From Methylotetracoccus oryzae (GTDB lineage Bacteria; Pseudomonadota; Gammaproteobacteria; Methylococcales; Methylococcaceae): DNA of 64,000 nt. The first letter of the stretch is position 1; every line of letters starts with the position of its first letter. Shown here piece after piece: positions 17,798-26,590 of the stretch. The notes under the pieces were generated by a model. The model had not been told where the DNA came from. It did no database searches and saw only the letters and a program-made list of their open reading frames with translations. Where the stretch lies: contig NZ_SRSH01000006.1 of the NCBI RefSeq assembly GCF_006175985.1, positions 1 through 64,000 of the forward strand. The letters are read 5' to 3'. The translations under genes and the position numbers were made by a program.

Positions 17798-18514
17798 ATG
17801 AACATGAAAAAGATGAACAGCGGACTACGCCACGCGATCACGACTCTGATGGCCGGCTCAGCGCTTGCAGTTGCCTCGGGAGCGGCGATGGCGATCCCCG
17901 GGAGCCAGGTCATCGTGGATCTGGGTACTCTGAAAGGCCAGCCGACGGCCATTCAGTTCGAGGGCACTGCGCCGAACTACGCCTGGGACGGCTGGAACGG
18001 CCTGACGCCGAATTGCGGCTGGGCCCACAACACCCGTTGGTACACGGTGACGGTACCATACTACGCCACGGTGCAGGTAACGTTGAGCTCGGGCGATGAG
18101 AGGCTGAAGCCCGCGTTCTCAATGTGGAAGACCAACGGCAGCTTCGTGGGCGCCAACCATCTTTCGCACAAATACAACCAGGTCAGCCTCGAAGGATCGA
18201 GCATCTTTCTGAAGCCACAGACGCCGGGCGGGGATGGCGCGATCGCCTTCGTCGGCTACGCGAATGCCGGCGACCAGCCGTTCATCAACTGTGACGGCGA
18301 GACGGTGAAGAAGGGCACCCCGACGCTGTCCTACGTGATGCCGGGCACCGCCGCGTTCTCCAAGACGCTGACCAAAGGACAGTATCTGCTGGCCGTGGGC
18401 GGAAGCTGCAACAGCCAGGATTGTGGACCTGCCGGGCCGACGGGGGTGTTCCCGTTCAAGCTCGACATCCGTAAAGGCCCGATCCTTCCGCTGCCGACTC
18501 CGCCTGCTCCGTAA
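17798..18514 (+). CDS. Small secreted protein of unknown function
   Basis: The 238-residue product has a clear signal peptide (residues 1-32, AMA before IPG). The mature part is rich in aromatic residues and glycine, with segments NYAWDGWNG, NCGWAHNTRWYTVTV, AFSMWKTNGSFVG, GAIAFVGYANAG and YLLAVGGSCNSQDCG, four Cys, and a Pro-rich tail (LPLPTPPAP). It looks like a beta-sandwich extracellular protein. From memory the overall pattern is reminiscent of the copper-repressible surface protein CorA of methanotrophs; this is unverified and I give it little weight. It interrupts the aryl polyene cluster, between the ligase and acyltransferase genes, but nothing in it suggests pigment synthesis. Ribosome site AGAGG is good, and a hairpin follows the stop, so it is probably monocistronic. 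Confidence 0.75.
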   Translation: MNMKKMNSGLRHAITTLMAGSALAVASGAAMAIPGSQVIVDLGTLKGQPTAIQFEGTAPNYAWDGWNGLTPNCGWAHNTRWYTVTVPYYATVQVTLSSGDERLKPAFSMWKTNGSFVGANHLSHKYNQVSLEGSSIFLKPQTPGGDGAIAFVGYANAGDQPFINCDGETVKKGTPTLSYVMPGTAAFSKTLTKGQYLLAVGGSCNSQDCGPAGPTGVFPFKLDIRKGPILPLPTPPAP

Positions 18515-18892
18515 GACCGAAATTGCCTGATTCACGGAAGCTAAAGACATCAGCCGGGACCTGGGCCGCGGGAAAGCGGAATGCCCAGGTTCCCCACAGC
18601 ATCCCGCCGACGTCGTCGATGACTCGGCTGGGACGCCCCGAGCCCGCCGCTGACCCCGGCTTGCGACACCCACCGCCCGTAACGGCAGCCCACGGCAGAT
18701 CAGCCCAAGGCGTGTTGCCGTAGTCCTCGTGCCAACGCTTTCGTTGCTGACATCGCTTTATCCCCGCTCCCGCAGGGCACGGCGCGCCATGCCTTGAGCC
18801 CGCCGAGGGTGCCTAGCGCGTAAAAAAAGGGGTACTCTTTTGCTGCCCCGGGACGCCATTTCGCACTGGCTTCCGACCTCCCGCAGAAAGAC
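18515..18892. other. Intergenic region, 378 bp
   Basis: Besides the hairpin at 18559-18590, I see no gene. A short A-run (TAAAAAAAGG near 18820-18830) lies about 65 bp before the acyltransferase start; it may belong to its promoter region, but no clear -35/-10 pair was found. Confidence 0.4.
18559..18590 (+). terminator. Hairpin after secreted-protein gene
   Basis: ACCTGGGC at 18559-18566 pairs perfectly with GCCCAGGT at 18583-18590, with a further CGC/GCG pair inside. It lies 45 nt after the stop at 18514. A T-run is absent, so termination strength is uncertain. Confidence 0.45.
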
Positions 18893-19678
18893 ATGCGCAT
18901 CAGTCACTCCGTTCGAACCTTGCCGAAACTGCTGAGATCCGCCTACGAACAGGCCGTGCTGTACGGTGCGCTGCTCGTGTTCGGCACCGGCGGACTGATC
19001 TACACCGCCATCAGCCCGCTGGTTGGCGCGGTCCTGCCTCGCGACCTGGCGAACCGTGTCGGGCAATGGGTCATGATGGCCCTGTTCCGCTTCTTCGTCG
19101 GACTGCTGCAGCTGAGCCGGATCGTGCACTGCGATCTGTCCGCCCTGGACCGGCTGCGCGGACGGCCGCTGATCATCGTCGCGAACCACCCCTCACTGCT
19201 CGATGCCGTACTGATCGTTTCCCGCCTGCCACGTGTCGTCTGCATCATGAAGGCGCAGATCCTGGACAACCCGTTCCTCGGAGGCGGCGCCCGCCTGGCC
19301 GGCTATATTCGCGCAGACCATCCCATGGAGATGATGAAGCGGGCGCGGGAAGCCCTGGCTTCCGGCCGGCAGTTGCTGGTGTTCCCGGAGGGGACAAGAA
19401 CGCAGACACCGCCGCTCAACGAGTTCAAGGGCAACTTCGCACTGATGGCGAAGCAGGCTCGGGTGCCGGTGCAGACAGCGTTCATCCGGTCGGACAGCGC
19501 CTATCTGTGCCGCGGCTGGCCGCTGTTTCGCAAACCTGAATTCCCGATCCACTATCGTGTTGAGCTCGGGATGCAATTTCCCCACGATGACGACTCCGGG
19601 CGCCTGCGGACGCGCGTCGAGGACTATATGCGCTCGACCCTGGAGAGCCGACCCCAACGGGCGCAGCCGCCGCCATGA
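18893..19678 (+). CDS. PlsC-type 1-acyl-sn-glycerol-3-phosphate acyltransferase, aryl polyene-associated
   Basis: The 261-residue protein has an N-terminal hydrophobic region (about 20-75), the catalytic NHPSLLD (NHxxxD, about 103-109) and the substrate-binding FPEGTR (about 163-168) motifs of the PlsC family. Homologues occur in xanthomonadin and aryl polyene clusters and are thought to attach the polyene to a glycerol-type lipid core. The next gene overlaps by 4 bp (ATGA), and encodes a glycosyltransferase, supporting a two-gene lipid-assembly unit. Inner membrane, cytoplasmic face. Confidence 0.85.
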   Translation: MRISHSVRTLPKLLRSAYEQAVLYGALLVFGTGGLIYTAISPLVGAVLPRDLANRVGQWVMMALFRFFVGLLQLSRIVHCDLSALDRLRGRPLIIVANHPSLLDAVLIVSRLPRVVCIMKAQILDNPFLGGGARLAGYIRADHPMEMMKRAREALASGRQLLVFPEGTRTQTPPLNEFKGNFALMAKQARVPVQTAFIRSDSAYLCRGWPLFRKPEFPIHYRVELGMQFPHDDDSGRLRTRVEDYMRSTLESRPQRAQPPP

Positions 19679-20439
19679 CGCCGTCGGCGACGCATGTCGT
19701 GGTCATCCCCAGCTTCAACACCGGCGACCTGCTGCTCGACACAGTCCGGCGCGCCCGCGCCGAATGGAGCCCGGTGTGGATCGTCATCGATGGCAGCACC
19801 GACGGGAGCGCCCGGCGCCTTGCCACACAGGCCGCGAATGACCCGGGCGTCCGCGTGCTCGCCCTCCCGGAGAACCGCGGCAAGGGTGCCGCGATCCATC
19901 ACGCGCTTGGGCTGGCCGCGGCGGAGGGCTATACCCACGTGCTGACGATGGATGCCGACGGGCAGCATCCGCCGTCGAAGATCCGGGAATTCATGGACCG
20001 TTCGTCAGCCGCGCCGCAGGCGCTCATCGCCGGCGTTCCGGTCTTCGGCGCCGAGGCACCCGCGTTGCGCGTGCGTGGGCGGCGGATATCGAACGCCTGG
20101 GTTCGGCTCGAGACGCTCGGCGCCGGCGCAGCGGACTCACTGTTCGGCTTTCGCATCTACCCCATCGCGCCGCTGCTTGCGCTCATGGACCGGACCCGCT
20201 GGATGCGCCGCTTCGATTTCGACCCCGAAGCCGCGGTTCGTCTCAGCTGGGCCGGCGTGCCGACCGTCAACCTTCCGGCACCGGTCCGCTACCTGTCGGC
20301 GGCGGAGGGTGGTGTCTCGCACTTCCGTTACGGGCGAGACAACACGCTGCTCACGCTGATGCACATCCGTTTGATGCTCGAATGGCTGGTGCGGTGGCCG
20401 ATGCTGGTCGCGCGCCGCTTCCTTCGGACGGGATCCTGA
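19675..20439 (+). CDS. Family 2 glycosyltransferase, aryl polyene-associated
   Basis: The 254-residue GT-A type enzyme begins VVVIPSFNTGDLL (about 8-20), has an early nucleotide-binding Asp in VIDGSTDGS (about 39-47), and the DxD-like MDADGQHPP (about 88-96). There is no membrane helix of note. In aryl polyene clusters such enzymes probably add a sugar to the lipid anchor. It overlaps the acyltransferase gene by 4 bp. It is the last recognisable gene of the pigment cluster in this direction. Confidence 0.85.
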   Translation: MTPSATHVVVIPSFNTGDLLLDTVRRARAEWSPVWIVIDGSTDGSARRLATQAANDPGVRVLALPENRGKGAAIHHALGLAAAEGYTHVLTMDADGQHPPSKIREFMDRSSAAPQALIAGVPVFGAEAPALRVRGRRISNAWVRLETLGAGAADSLFGFRIYPIAPLLALMDRTRWMRRFDFDPEAAVRLSWAGVPTVNLPAPVRYLSAAEGGVSHFRYGRDNTLLTLMHIRLMLEWLVRWPMLVARRFLRTGS

Positions 20440-20570
20440 CCGTACCCCAACCGTCGCGCACGGGTCCTGCTGCACGCTGGCTGGACTCCTGCACAGCTGG
20501 CAGGTTTTTGGGACAATGCCGAGTGTGGTAAACACCCACAACGCCGCGTAACCGAGCCGGAGGCTCCACC

Positions 20571-21560
20571 ATGAAAAAGCTGATCGACCGCCCCGAGTCC
20601 TTGCTCGAAGACAGCCTGCGCGGCTTCGCGCTGGCCCATCGGGATCTGGTGGCGCTCAACGATCACCCCCATTTCCTGCGGCGCAAGGTAGCCGGCCACA
20701 CTGGCAAGGTCGCGGTGATCTCGGGCGGCGGCTCCGGACATGAACCGCTACACAGCGGGTTCGTCGGCCTCGGCATGCTCGACGCGGCCTGCCCGGGACA
20801 GATTTTCACATCACCAACGCCCGATCAGATGGTCGCCGCGGCGGACGCGGTCGAATCGGGCGGCGGCGTGCTGTTCGTCGTCAAGAACTACGCCGGCGAC
20901 ATCATGAATTTCGAAATGGCGTCAGAGATGCTCGATTGCCCGTTTGCGACCGTCGTGGTTGACGACGACGTCGCGCTGCCGGCCAATCACAGCACCGGTC
21001 GGCGCGGCGTCGCCGGGACGACGATCGTCGAGAAGATCATTGGCGCAGCGGCCGAGGAAGGCGCCGACCTGGCTGCCTGCAAGGCTCTGGGCGATCGGGT
21101 GGTGCAAGCCACCGCGTCCATGGGTGTTGCGTTGACGAGCTGCACCGTGCCAGCCCTCGGCAGACCCATGTTCGCGCTGGCGGACAACGAAATGGAAGTC
21201 GGCGTCGGTATCCATGGCGAAGCCGGCCGCGAGCGCCGTGCGCTCGGCACCGCCTCGGAGATCGTCGCCCTGCTCGCCGAAGCCATCCACCACGAACTGC
21301 AACCCGCAGCTGGCCAGACCGCTTTGCTGCACGTCAACGGGCTGGGCGCGACCCCCCTGCTCGAACTCTACCTGGTCTACGAACAGGCTTGCCGCTACTG
21401 GACCGGGCGTGGCGTGACGGTCGTTCGCAGTTTGGTGGGCAATTACACCACGTCACTGGACATGGCCGGCTGTTCGATCACGCTGACGATGCTCGATGAC
21501 GAACTGCTCCGCCTGTGGGATGCGCCGGTCCACACGGCATCGCTCCGTTGGGGCTGCTGA
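20571..21560 (+). CDS. dhaK: Dihydroxyacetone kinase subunit DhaK
   Basis: The 329-residue protein matches DhaK throughout: SGGGSGHEPLHSGFVG (about 47-62) binds the substrate phosphate region, LPANHSTGRRGVAGT (about 135-149) is conserved, and GIHGEAG (about 213-219) contains the His that forms a hemiaminal with dihydroxyacetone. DhaK needs DhaL to transfer phosphate to dihydroxyacetone; dhaL lies at 23672-24304 on the opposite strand. The PTS-like phosphodonor DhaM is not in the window. GGAGG-like AGCCGGAGG precedes the ATG. Confidence 0.9.
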   Translation: MKKLIDRPESLLEDSLRGFALAHRDLVALNDHPHFLRRKVAGHTGKVAVISGGGSGHEPLHSGFVGLGMLDAACPGQIFTSPTPDQMVAAADAVESGGGVLFVVKNYAGDIMNFEMASEMLDCPFATVVVDDDVALPANHSTGRRGVAGTTIVEKIIGAAAEEGADLAACKALGDRVVQATASMGVALTSCTVPALGRPMFALADNEMEVGVGIHGEAGRERRALGTASEIVALLAEAIHHELQPAAGQTALLHVNGLGATPLLELYLVYEQACRYWTGRGVTVVRSLVGNYTTSLDMAGCSITLTMLDDELLRLWDAPVHTASLRWGC

Positions 21561-21643
21561 TACCGATACGCCCTACCCAGTGCAACCCGAAAGGCCACCG
21601 GCCCACATCGCCTTCAATCCGAACCGAGCCGGCAGTGCTGTCG

Positions 21644-23665
21644 ATGCTTGCATCGCAACCGTCTAGGCCGCCCGCTCCGGAACATCGGCGGCTCGCGCCG
21701 CTGGCAGGCCTCAACTACGGTCTGGTCGGCCTGCTGGTGACTGCGGCTTTCTGCGCCTGGAACAGCTGGACCAACCGGACCATCTACCTCGAGGAGTTCG
21801 CCGCGAACGCGAGGGAGCGGGCGGAACAGGTCAAAACACTCTATCTCGTCGAGCTGACCCGGCAGCAAGGCGTCGGAGCGCTGTTTGCAGCGTCGGGAGT
21901 TATCGATGCCGAGGAGTTTCGGAACTTCGTGCGACAGACCGAGGCGGGCACCGCCACCGCCCGCTTGTCGATGGCACTCCTACAGCGCGTATCGCCGGCC
22001 GAGCGCAAGAGCTTCGAGCGCGCTTTGCGGAAAGACTACGGGGCAGCCAATACCCATTTCTCGGCGTCGACAGAACCGGTGCGCATAGCGCAGAACGCCA
22101 CTGCACCATACCAGCTGGCCATCCGCTACGCGGAACCGGTCCGCACCGAACTGAGCGCGCCAGGTTTGGACCTGTCCAGCGATCCGTCTGCCACCGCGGC
22201 CGCTCAGAGAGCGGCGGCCTCGGGCCGAACGACCTTCGCCGACGTGCCGCACGAAGCCGGCGGCCATGCGTTCCGATTGCTCACTCCGATCTACCGCAGC
22301 GGACTCCCTCCGGTGACGCCCGAAACCCGCGTCGGCCTGCTCGCCGGCTTCATCTGCGGGACCTATCGCTATCGCGACCTGTTCGAGGCGGTGTTCTCGC
22401 GCTCATCCCACCTGGGCCAGCATGTCTATGCCTTCGATACCGACCGAGCGGACGCGCGGGCGGTGTACGTTCACGAGTCCAGGAAAGCGAGCGAGGTACG
22501 GGTCGAGCCCAAGCTGCGGCGGGCAGAGCTGGCGCAGTTCCAGCACCGGGTCGAGGAACAGATCGCGCTGGCGGACCATTCCGTCACGCTGACCTTCGTT
22601 CCCATACGGTCCATGACGCTGCTCGCCTTTCTCGACGACCGCGGGAAGCTGATCGCGCTCGGCGGACTGCTGGTGTCGGGACTGCTGGCGTTCATGGGGT
22701 ATCGCATCGCCACGGCCCGGGCGCAACGCGAAGCCTCGGAGGAGCGGCTCCGTCTGGCCGCGACGGTCTTTCACGATGCGCAGGAAGCCATCGTGATCAC
22801 GGATGCCTCCGGCAACATCATCGACGTCAACGGGACTTTCTCCCAGATCACGGGCTACCCGCGCGATGAAGTGCTCGGGAAAAATCCCCGGATGCTCAAG
22901 TCCGGGGTGCATGATGCCGCGTTCTACCGCGAGTTCTGGCAAACCCTGGTCAACGAGGGCGTCTGGCGCGGGGAAATCTGGAACCGGCACCGCAGCGGCG
23001 ATCTGGTCGCGGTGCAGGCCACGGTCAGCGCGGTCAGGGATGAAAGCGGCCGGATCAGCCATTTCATCGATCTGTTTTCCGATGTCACCGATCGGAAGAC
23101 CCAGCAGGAACGCATCGAGCACCTCGCCTACTTCGATGCGCTGACAGACCTACCCAATCGCGCCCTGCTGCTGGACCGTCTCGAGCAGGCGCTGGCCAGG
23201 GGGCGGCGGGACGACTCGCTGGTCTCGGTGGCCTATCTCGATCTGGATGACTTCAAGCCGGTCAACGACACGCATGGCCACAAAGCCGGCGATCTGCTGC
23301 TGTGCGAAGTTGCCCGCAGGTTGAAGGCCTCGGTGCGCGAACACGACACCGTCTGCCGTCTGGGCGGCGACGAGTTCGTGATCATCCTGGCTGGACTGCG
23401 TGGGTGGGAGGAGTGCGAGAAGATCCTCTCGCGGACACTGGAAAGCGTATCGCGGCCCTATGCGCTGCCCAATGGGCAAACCGTCCTCGTGTCGGGCAGC
23501 ATCGGCGTCACCCTGAGCCCGCCTGATCGAAGCACCGCGGACATACTGCTGCGCCACGCCGATCAGGCCATGTACATCGCCAAACGGACGGGCCGCAACC
23601 GGATGCACCGCTTCGCAGCCCCCACCCCGCCGACACCGATATCCGCTGCTGGCGGCGCGGGATGA
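21644..23665 (+). CDS. CHASE-type sensor, PAS and GGDEF diguanylate cyclase
   Basis: The 673-residue membrane protein has a first membrane helix (about 25-45), an extracytoplasmic region of ~300 residues resembling CHASE domains (for example RNFVRQTEAGTATARLSMALLQRVSPAER), a second helix near 335-355, a PAS domain (about 370-490, ITDASGNIIDVNGTFSQITGY) and a GGDEF domain (about 505-660). RLGGDEF is intact and an RxxD inhibitory site (REHD) lies five residues before it, so an active, product-inhibited cyclase is predicted. No EAL follows. The start at 21644 avoids an unlikely leader and lies after dhaK. Its insertion between dhaK and convergent dhaL is unusual. Confidence 0.85.
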   Translation: MLASQPSRPPAPEHRRLAPLAGLNYGLVGLLVTAAFCAWNSWTNRTIYLEEFAANARERAEQVKTLYLVELTRQQGVGALFAASGVIDAEEFRNFVRQTEAGTATARLSMALLQRVSPAERKSFERALRKDYGAANTHFSASTEPVRIAQNATAPYQLAIRYAEPVRTELSAPGLDLSSDPSATAAAQRAAASGRTTFADVPHEAGGHAFRLLTPIYRSGLPPVTPETRVGLLAGFICGTYRYRDLFEAVFSRSSHLGQHVYAFDTDRADARAVYVHESRKASEVRVEPKLRRAELAQFQHRVEEQIALADHSVTLTFVPIRSMTLLAFLDDRGKLIALGGLLVSGLLAFMGYRIATARAQREASEERLRLAATVFHDAQEAIVITDASGNIIDVNGTFSQITGYPRDEVLGKNPRMLKSGVHDAAFYREFWQTLVNEGVWRGEIWNRHRSGDLVAVQATVSAVRDESGRISHFIDLFSDVTDRKTQQERIEHLAYFDALTDLPNRALLLDRLEQALARGRRDDSLVSVAYLDLDDFKPVNDTHGHKAGDLLLCEVARRLKASVREHDTVCRLGGDEFVIILAGLRGWEECEKILSRTLESVSRPYALPNGQTVLVSGSIGVTLSPPDRSTADILLRHADQAMYIAKRTGRNRMHRFAAPTPPTPISAAGGAG

Positions 23666-23671
23666 TCGCGT

Positions 23672-24304
23672 TCAGGGCGAGAGCAGAACACCGCAGACCG
23701 CGCAGATCATCAACTGCGCAGTCTTGGCGCCGGGATCGAGATGCCCCCGCGCCCGCTCGCCGAGAAACGAGGCCCGGCCTTTCGTTGCCAGCATGTCCCG
23801 GGTCGTCTCGACTCCCGCATCGGCCGCCGCGCAAGCCTCGCGCAGCACCTCGTCGATGGGCGCCGACGAGGCGGCTCCGTCCAGGAGGACCCGCGATACC
23901 GGCACCAGCACATCGAGCATGGTCTTTTCGCCGACATCGGCCTTGCCGCGCGCCTTGACGGCTTCGACGCCGCTGCGAAAGGCCTCGGCGAAGCTCAGGA
24001 AACTGGAATCCTGCCCCTGCAGGGACTTGGCCATGCCCAGAAAAAGCGTCGCATAGAGCGAGCCCGAGGCACCGCCGATCGTGCTCATGACCGTCATGCC
24101 AATCGTCTTGAACGCGGCATGCCAGGCACTCCCGGCAAGCTCATCGCACAGCGGAAGCAGGGCTTCGATACCGCGCTGCAGATTGAAGACATGGTCACCG
24201 TCACCGATGGCCTGATCGAGCTGGGTGACGTTGTCCCCGTTGGCCCGAATCGCGCCATCGATGGCGCGGATCATCGCAGGAAGCGCTTTCGCCTGATTTT
24301 CCAT
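23672..24304 (-). CDS. dhaL: Dihydroxyacetone kinase subunit DhaL
   Basis: The 210-residue all-helical protein has the nucleotide-Mg motif LDQAIGDGDHVFNLQRG (about 32-48) with the conserved Asp ligands, and the TIGGASGSLYATLF loop (about 78-91) of the ADP-binding site. DhaL holds ADP as a cofactor and passes phosphate to dihydroxyacetone bound on DhaK. It ends 6 bp from the stop of the convergent GGDEF gene and is separated from its partner dhaK by that gene, so the two subunits are not co-transcribed here. Confidence 0.9.
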   Translation of the reverse strand: MENQAKALPAMIRAIDGAIRANGDNVTQLDQAIGDGDHVFNLQRGIEALLPLCDELAGSAWHAAFKTIGMTVMSTIGGASGSLYATLFLGMAKSLQGQDSSFLSFAEAFRSGVEAVKARGKADVGEKTMLDVLVPVSRVLLDGAASSAPIDEVLREACAAADAGVETTRDMLATKGRASFLGERARGHLDPGAKTAQLMICAVCGVLLSP

Positions 24305-24421
24305 CGACCGACACCCTCGCTGCCGTTGGCCCGCCAACCCCGGACTTCCCGACTCATGCCCGGCACGCGAGCTCAGGCAATCCGGCGGGGTGGGAACGCC
24401 CCGCCTTCGCGCGTTCGGACG

Positions 24422-25144
24422 CTAGTGCACGTCCTTCCAGTATTCCTTCTTGACGCGATACAGCAGATAGGTGAGCAGGAACATGAAACCGAGCACGTAC
24501 TTGCCCAGCGGGAGGCGCTGCAGCATGGACGGCTCGGACACATAGACCAGGAAGTTCATCAGGTCGGTCAAGGCTTCGTCGAACTGATCCGGGGTCATCG
24601 AACCCGGCTTGGCCAGTTCGAGCCGCTCCACGAATTCCATCCCACCCTCGTGCGAAATCACGGGCTGCTGCAGACCCTGCAACCCACCCAGGACGTTCGG
24701 CATCGCGACATTCGGCAGGTAAAGATTGTTGACGCCGGTCGGACGCGACGGATCGAGGTAGAAGCCTCGCAGATAGCTGTAAATCCAGTCCGCGCCCCGC
24801 GCCCGCGCAGCGAGCGACAGATCCGGCGCGGGTGCGCCGAACCACTTCTCGGAGTCTTCCGGCTTCATGGCGCTCTGCAGGGTTTCATGCATCTTGCGCT
24901 CGCCGAGCAGGAAGTTCGACTTCATGATCTCGTCGCTGATGTCGTAATCCGCGGCGAGGCGTGAGTAACGAATGTGCTTGAGCGAGTGGCAGCCCTGGCA
25001 ATAGTTCACGTAGAACTCGGCACCGCGCCGCACGGAATCGCGATCGAACACGTCGATGTCCACGCTCTGAATCGGGGGTAGCCCTTCGCTTGCCCCCACC
25101 GTTAGGGATACCGCGGCCAGCGTGACCGCCAGGAGCCTTTTCAT
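24422..25144 (-). CDS. petC: Ubiquinol-cytochrome c reductase, cytochrome c1
   Basis: The 240-residue subunit has a signal peptide (1 to about 19), the heme-c site CQGCH (about 49-53), the axial Met region (NVAMPNVLGG, about 149-158), and a C-terminal membrane anchor (KYVLGFMFLLTYLLY, about 216-230). It passes electrons from the Rieske protein to soluble cytochrome c. It is the last gene of the petABC operon, 57 bp after cytochrome b. Confidence 0.95.
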   Translation of the reverse strand: MKRLLAVTLAAVSLTVGASEGLPPIQSVDIDVFDRDSVRRGAEFYVNYCQGCHSLKHIRYSRLAADYDISDEIMKSNFLLGERKMHETLQSAMKPEDSEKWFGAPAPDLSLAARARGADWIYSYLRGFYLDPSRPTGVNNLYLPNVAMPNVLGGLQGLQQPVISHEGGMEFVERLELAKPGSMTPDQFDEALTDLMNFLVYVSEPSMLQRLPLGKYVLGFMFLLTYLLYRVKKEYWKDVH

Positions 25145-25201
25145 GAGTTGCTGTTCCCTAAAAGGTTGCCTAGTGTGACTTCCGAGTTCATCACTCTGGG
25201 G

Positions 25202-26590
25202 TCAGAAATAGAAGAGGAAATCGAGCAGGACGAAGAAAACGATGAATCCGACGACGACCCTGAGGATCATGCTCTGGAAAATCGCAGAATTCTGAATCGC
25301 AGCCAGGCCCTGCCGGATGAGGTCCCAGTGACGCCCGCGGCGCTTCGCCAGCGGCACGACGGCTTCGCCCAGCCGCATCGGCTCCGGGAAGGTCTTCTCC
25401 TTCGCCGAGTACCACGGCATCAGCAGGAAGAAGCCGAAATATATCACCGCGAAGATCCGCGCCAGGATCGTGTTCAGGGGACTCACGGGTTTCGTACCGA
25501 GCACGCCGAGCCCGAAGAAGGCGAGGACGAAAAGGCCCAGCAGAATGCCGTAGACCGGGCTGCGGTAGCGTATCGACTTAACGCGGCAACGATCGAGCCA
25601 CGGTAGCAGGAACAGCACGACGATCGATGCACCCATCGCAACGACGCCGCCGAATTTGCTGGGCACGGCGCGCAGGATGGAATAGAACGGCGTGAAGTAC
25701 CAGACCGGCGCGATGTGCTCCGGCGTCTTCAGCGGATCGGCCGGCTCGAAGTTCGGGCCTTCCAGGAAGAATCCGCCGCCCTCCGGCAGGTAAAAAACGA
25801 CCAGCACGAACAGGATGATGAACACCCCGGCACCGAACAGATCCTTGACGGTGTAGTACGGGTGGAAAGGAATGCCGTCCAACGGGATGTCGTCCATCCC
25901 CTTCAGCTTCTTGATCTCGACGCCGTCCGGGTTGTTGGAGCCGGTCGTGTGCAGCGCCGCGAGGTGGAAAACCACCAGCGCCAGCAGCATGATCGGGATT
26001 GCCACGACGTGCAGCGCGAAGAAGCGGTTCAGGGTCGCATCCGCCACCACGTAGTCGCCGCGGATCCATAGCGCCAGATCCTCGCCGATGACCGGAATCG
26101 CGCCGAACAGCGAGATGATCACCTGCGCACCCCAGTAGGACATCTGTCCCCAGGGCAGCAGATAGCCCATGAAGGCCTCGGCCATCAGCAGCACGAAGAT
26201 CACCATGCCGAACAGCCAGATCAGTTCGCGCGGCTTCTTGTACGAGCCGTACAACAGCGCGCGGAACATATGCAGGTAAATGACGATGAAGAAGGCCGAC
26301 GCGCCGGTCGAATGCATGTAGCGCAACAGCCAGCCCCAGCTGATGTCGCGCATGATCATTTCGACCGAGTCGAAGGCCAGCGTGGCGTCCGGCTTGTAGG
26401 CCATCGCGAGGAAGATGCCGGTCACGAGCTGGTTGACTAGCACCAGGAGCGCCAGCGACCCGAAGAAATAGAAGAAATTGAAGTTCTTCGGCGCGTAATA
26501 CTTCGCGGCGTGATCGTTCCAGAACTTCGTTACCGGGAGCCGCTCATCGACCCAGGCCATGAATGCGCTTGCTCGTTCGCTCCACATCAC
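25202..26590 (-). CDS. petB: Ubiquinol-cytochrome c reductase, cytochrome b
   Basis: The 462-residue protein is a full-length bacterial cytochrome b with multiple membrane helices and paired heme-ligating His (LRYMHSTGASAFFIVIYLHMF and RFFALHVVAIPIMLLALVVFHL), and the Qo-site PEWY-like motif appearing as PVWYFTPF. It oxidises ubiquinol and carries out the Q cycle in the inner membrane. Length is slightly above average because of a C-terminal hydrophobic tail (VVVGFIVFFVLLDFLFYF). It overlaps the Rieske gene by 4 bp. Confidence 0.95.
   Translation of the reverse strand: MMWSERASAFMAWVDERLPVTKFWNDHAAKYYAPKNFNFFYFFGSLALLVLVNQLVTGIFLAMAYKPDATLAFDSVEMIMRDISWGWLLRYMHSTGASAFFIVIYLHMFRALLYGSYKKPRELIWLFGMVIFVLLMAEAFMGYLLPWGQMSYWGAQVIISLFGAIPVIGEDLALWIRGDYVVADATLNRFFALHVVAIPIMLLALVVFHLAALHTTGSNNPDGVEIKKLKGMDDIPLDGIPFHPYYTVKDLFGAGVFIILFVLVVFYLPEGGGFFLEGPNFEPADPLKTPEHIAPVWYFTPFYSILRAVPSKFGGVVAMGASIVVLFLLPWLDRCRVKSIRYRSPVYGILLGLFVLAFFGLGVLGTKPVSPLNTILARIFAVIYFGFFLLMPWYSAKEKTFPEPMRLGEAVVPLAKRRGRHWDLIRQGLAAIQNSAIFQSMILRVVVGFIVFFVLLDFLFYF

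Noticed and set aside
23741..24964. 407-codon plus-strand frame opposite dhaL and petC
   Set aside because: It spans two conserved minus-strand genes and their gap; composition is shadow-like.
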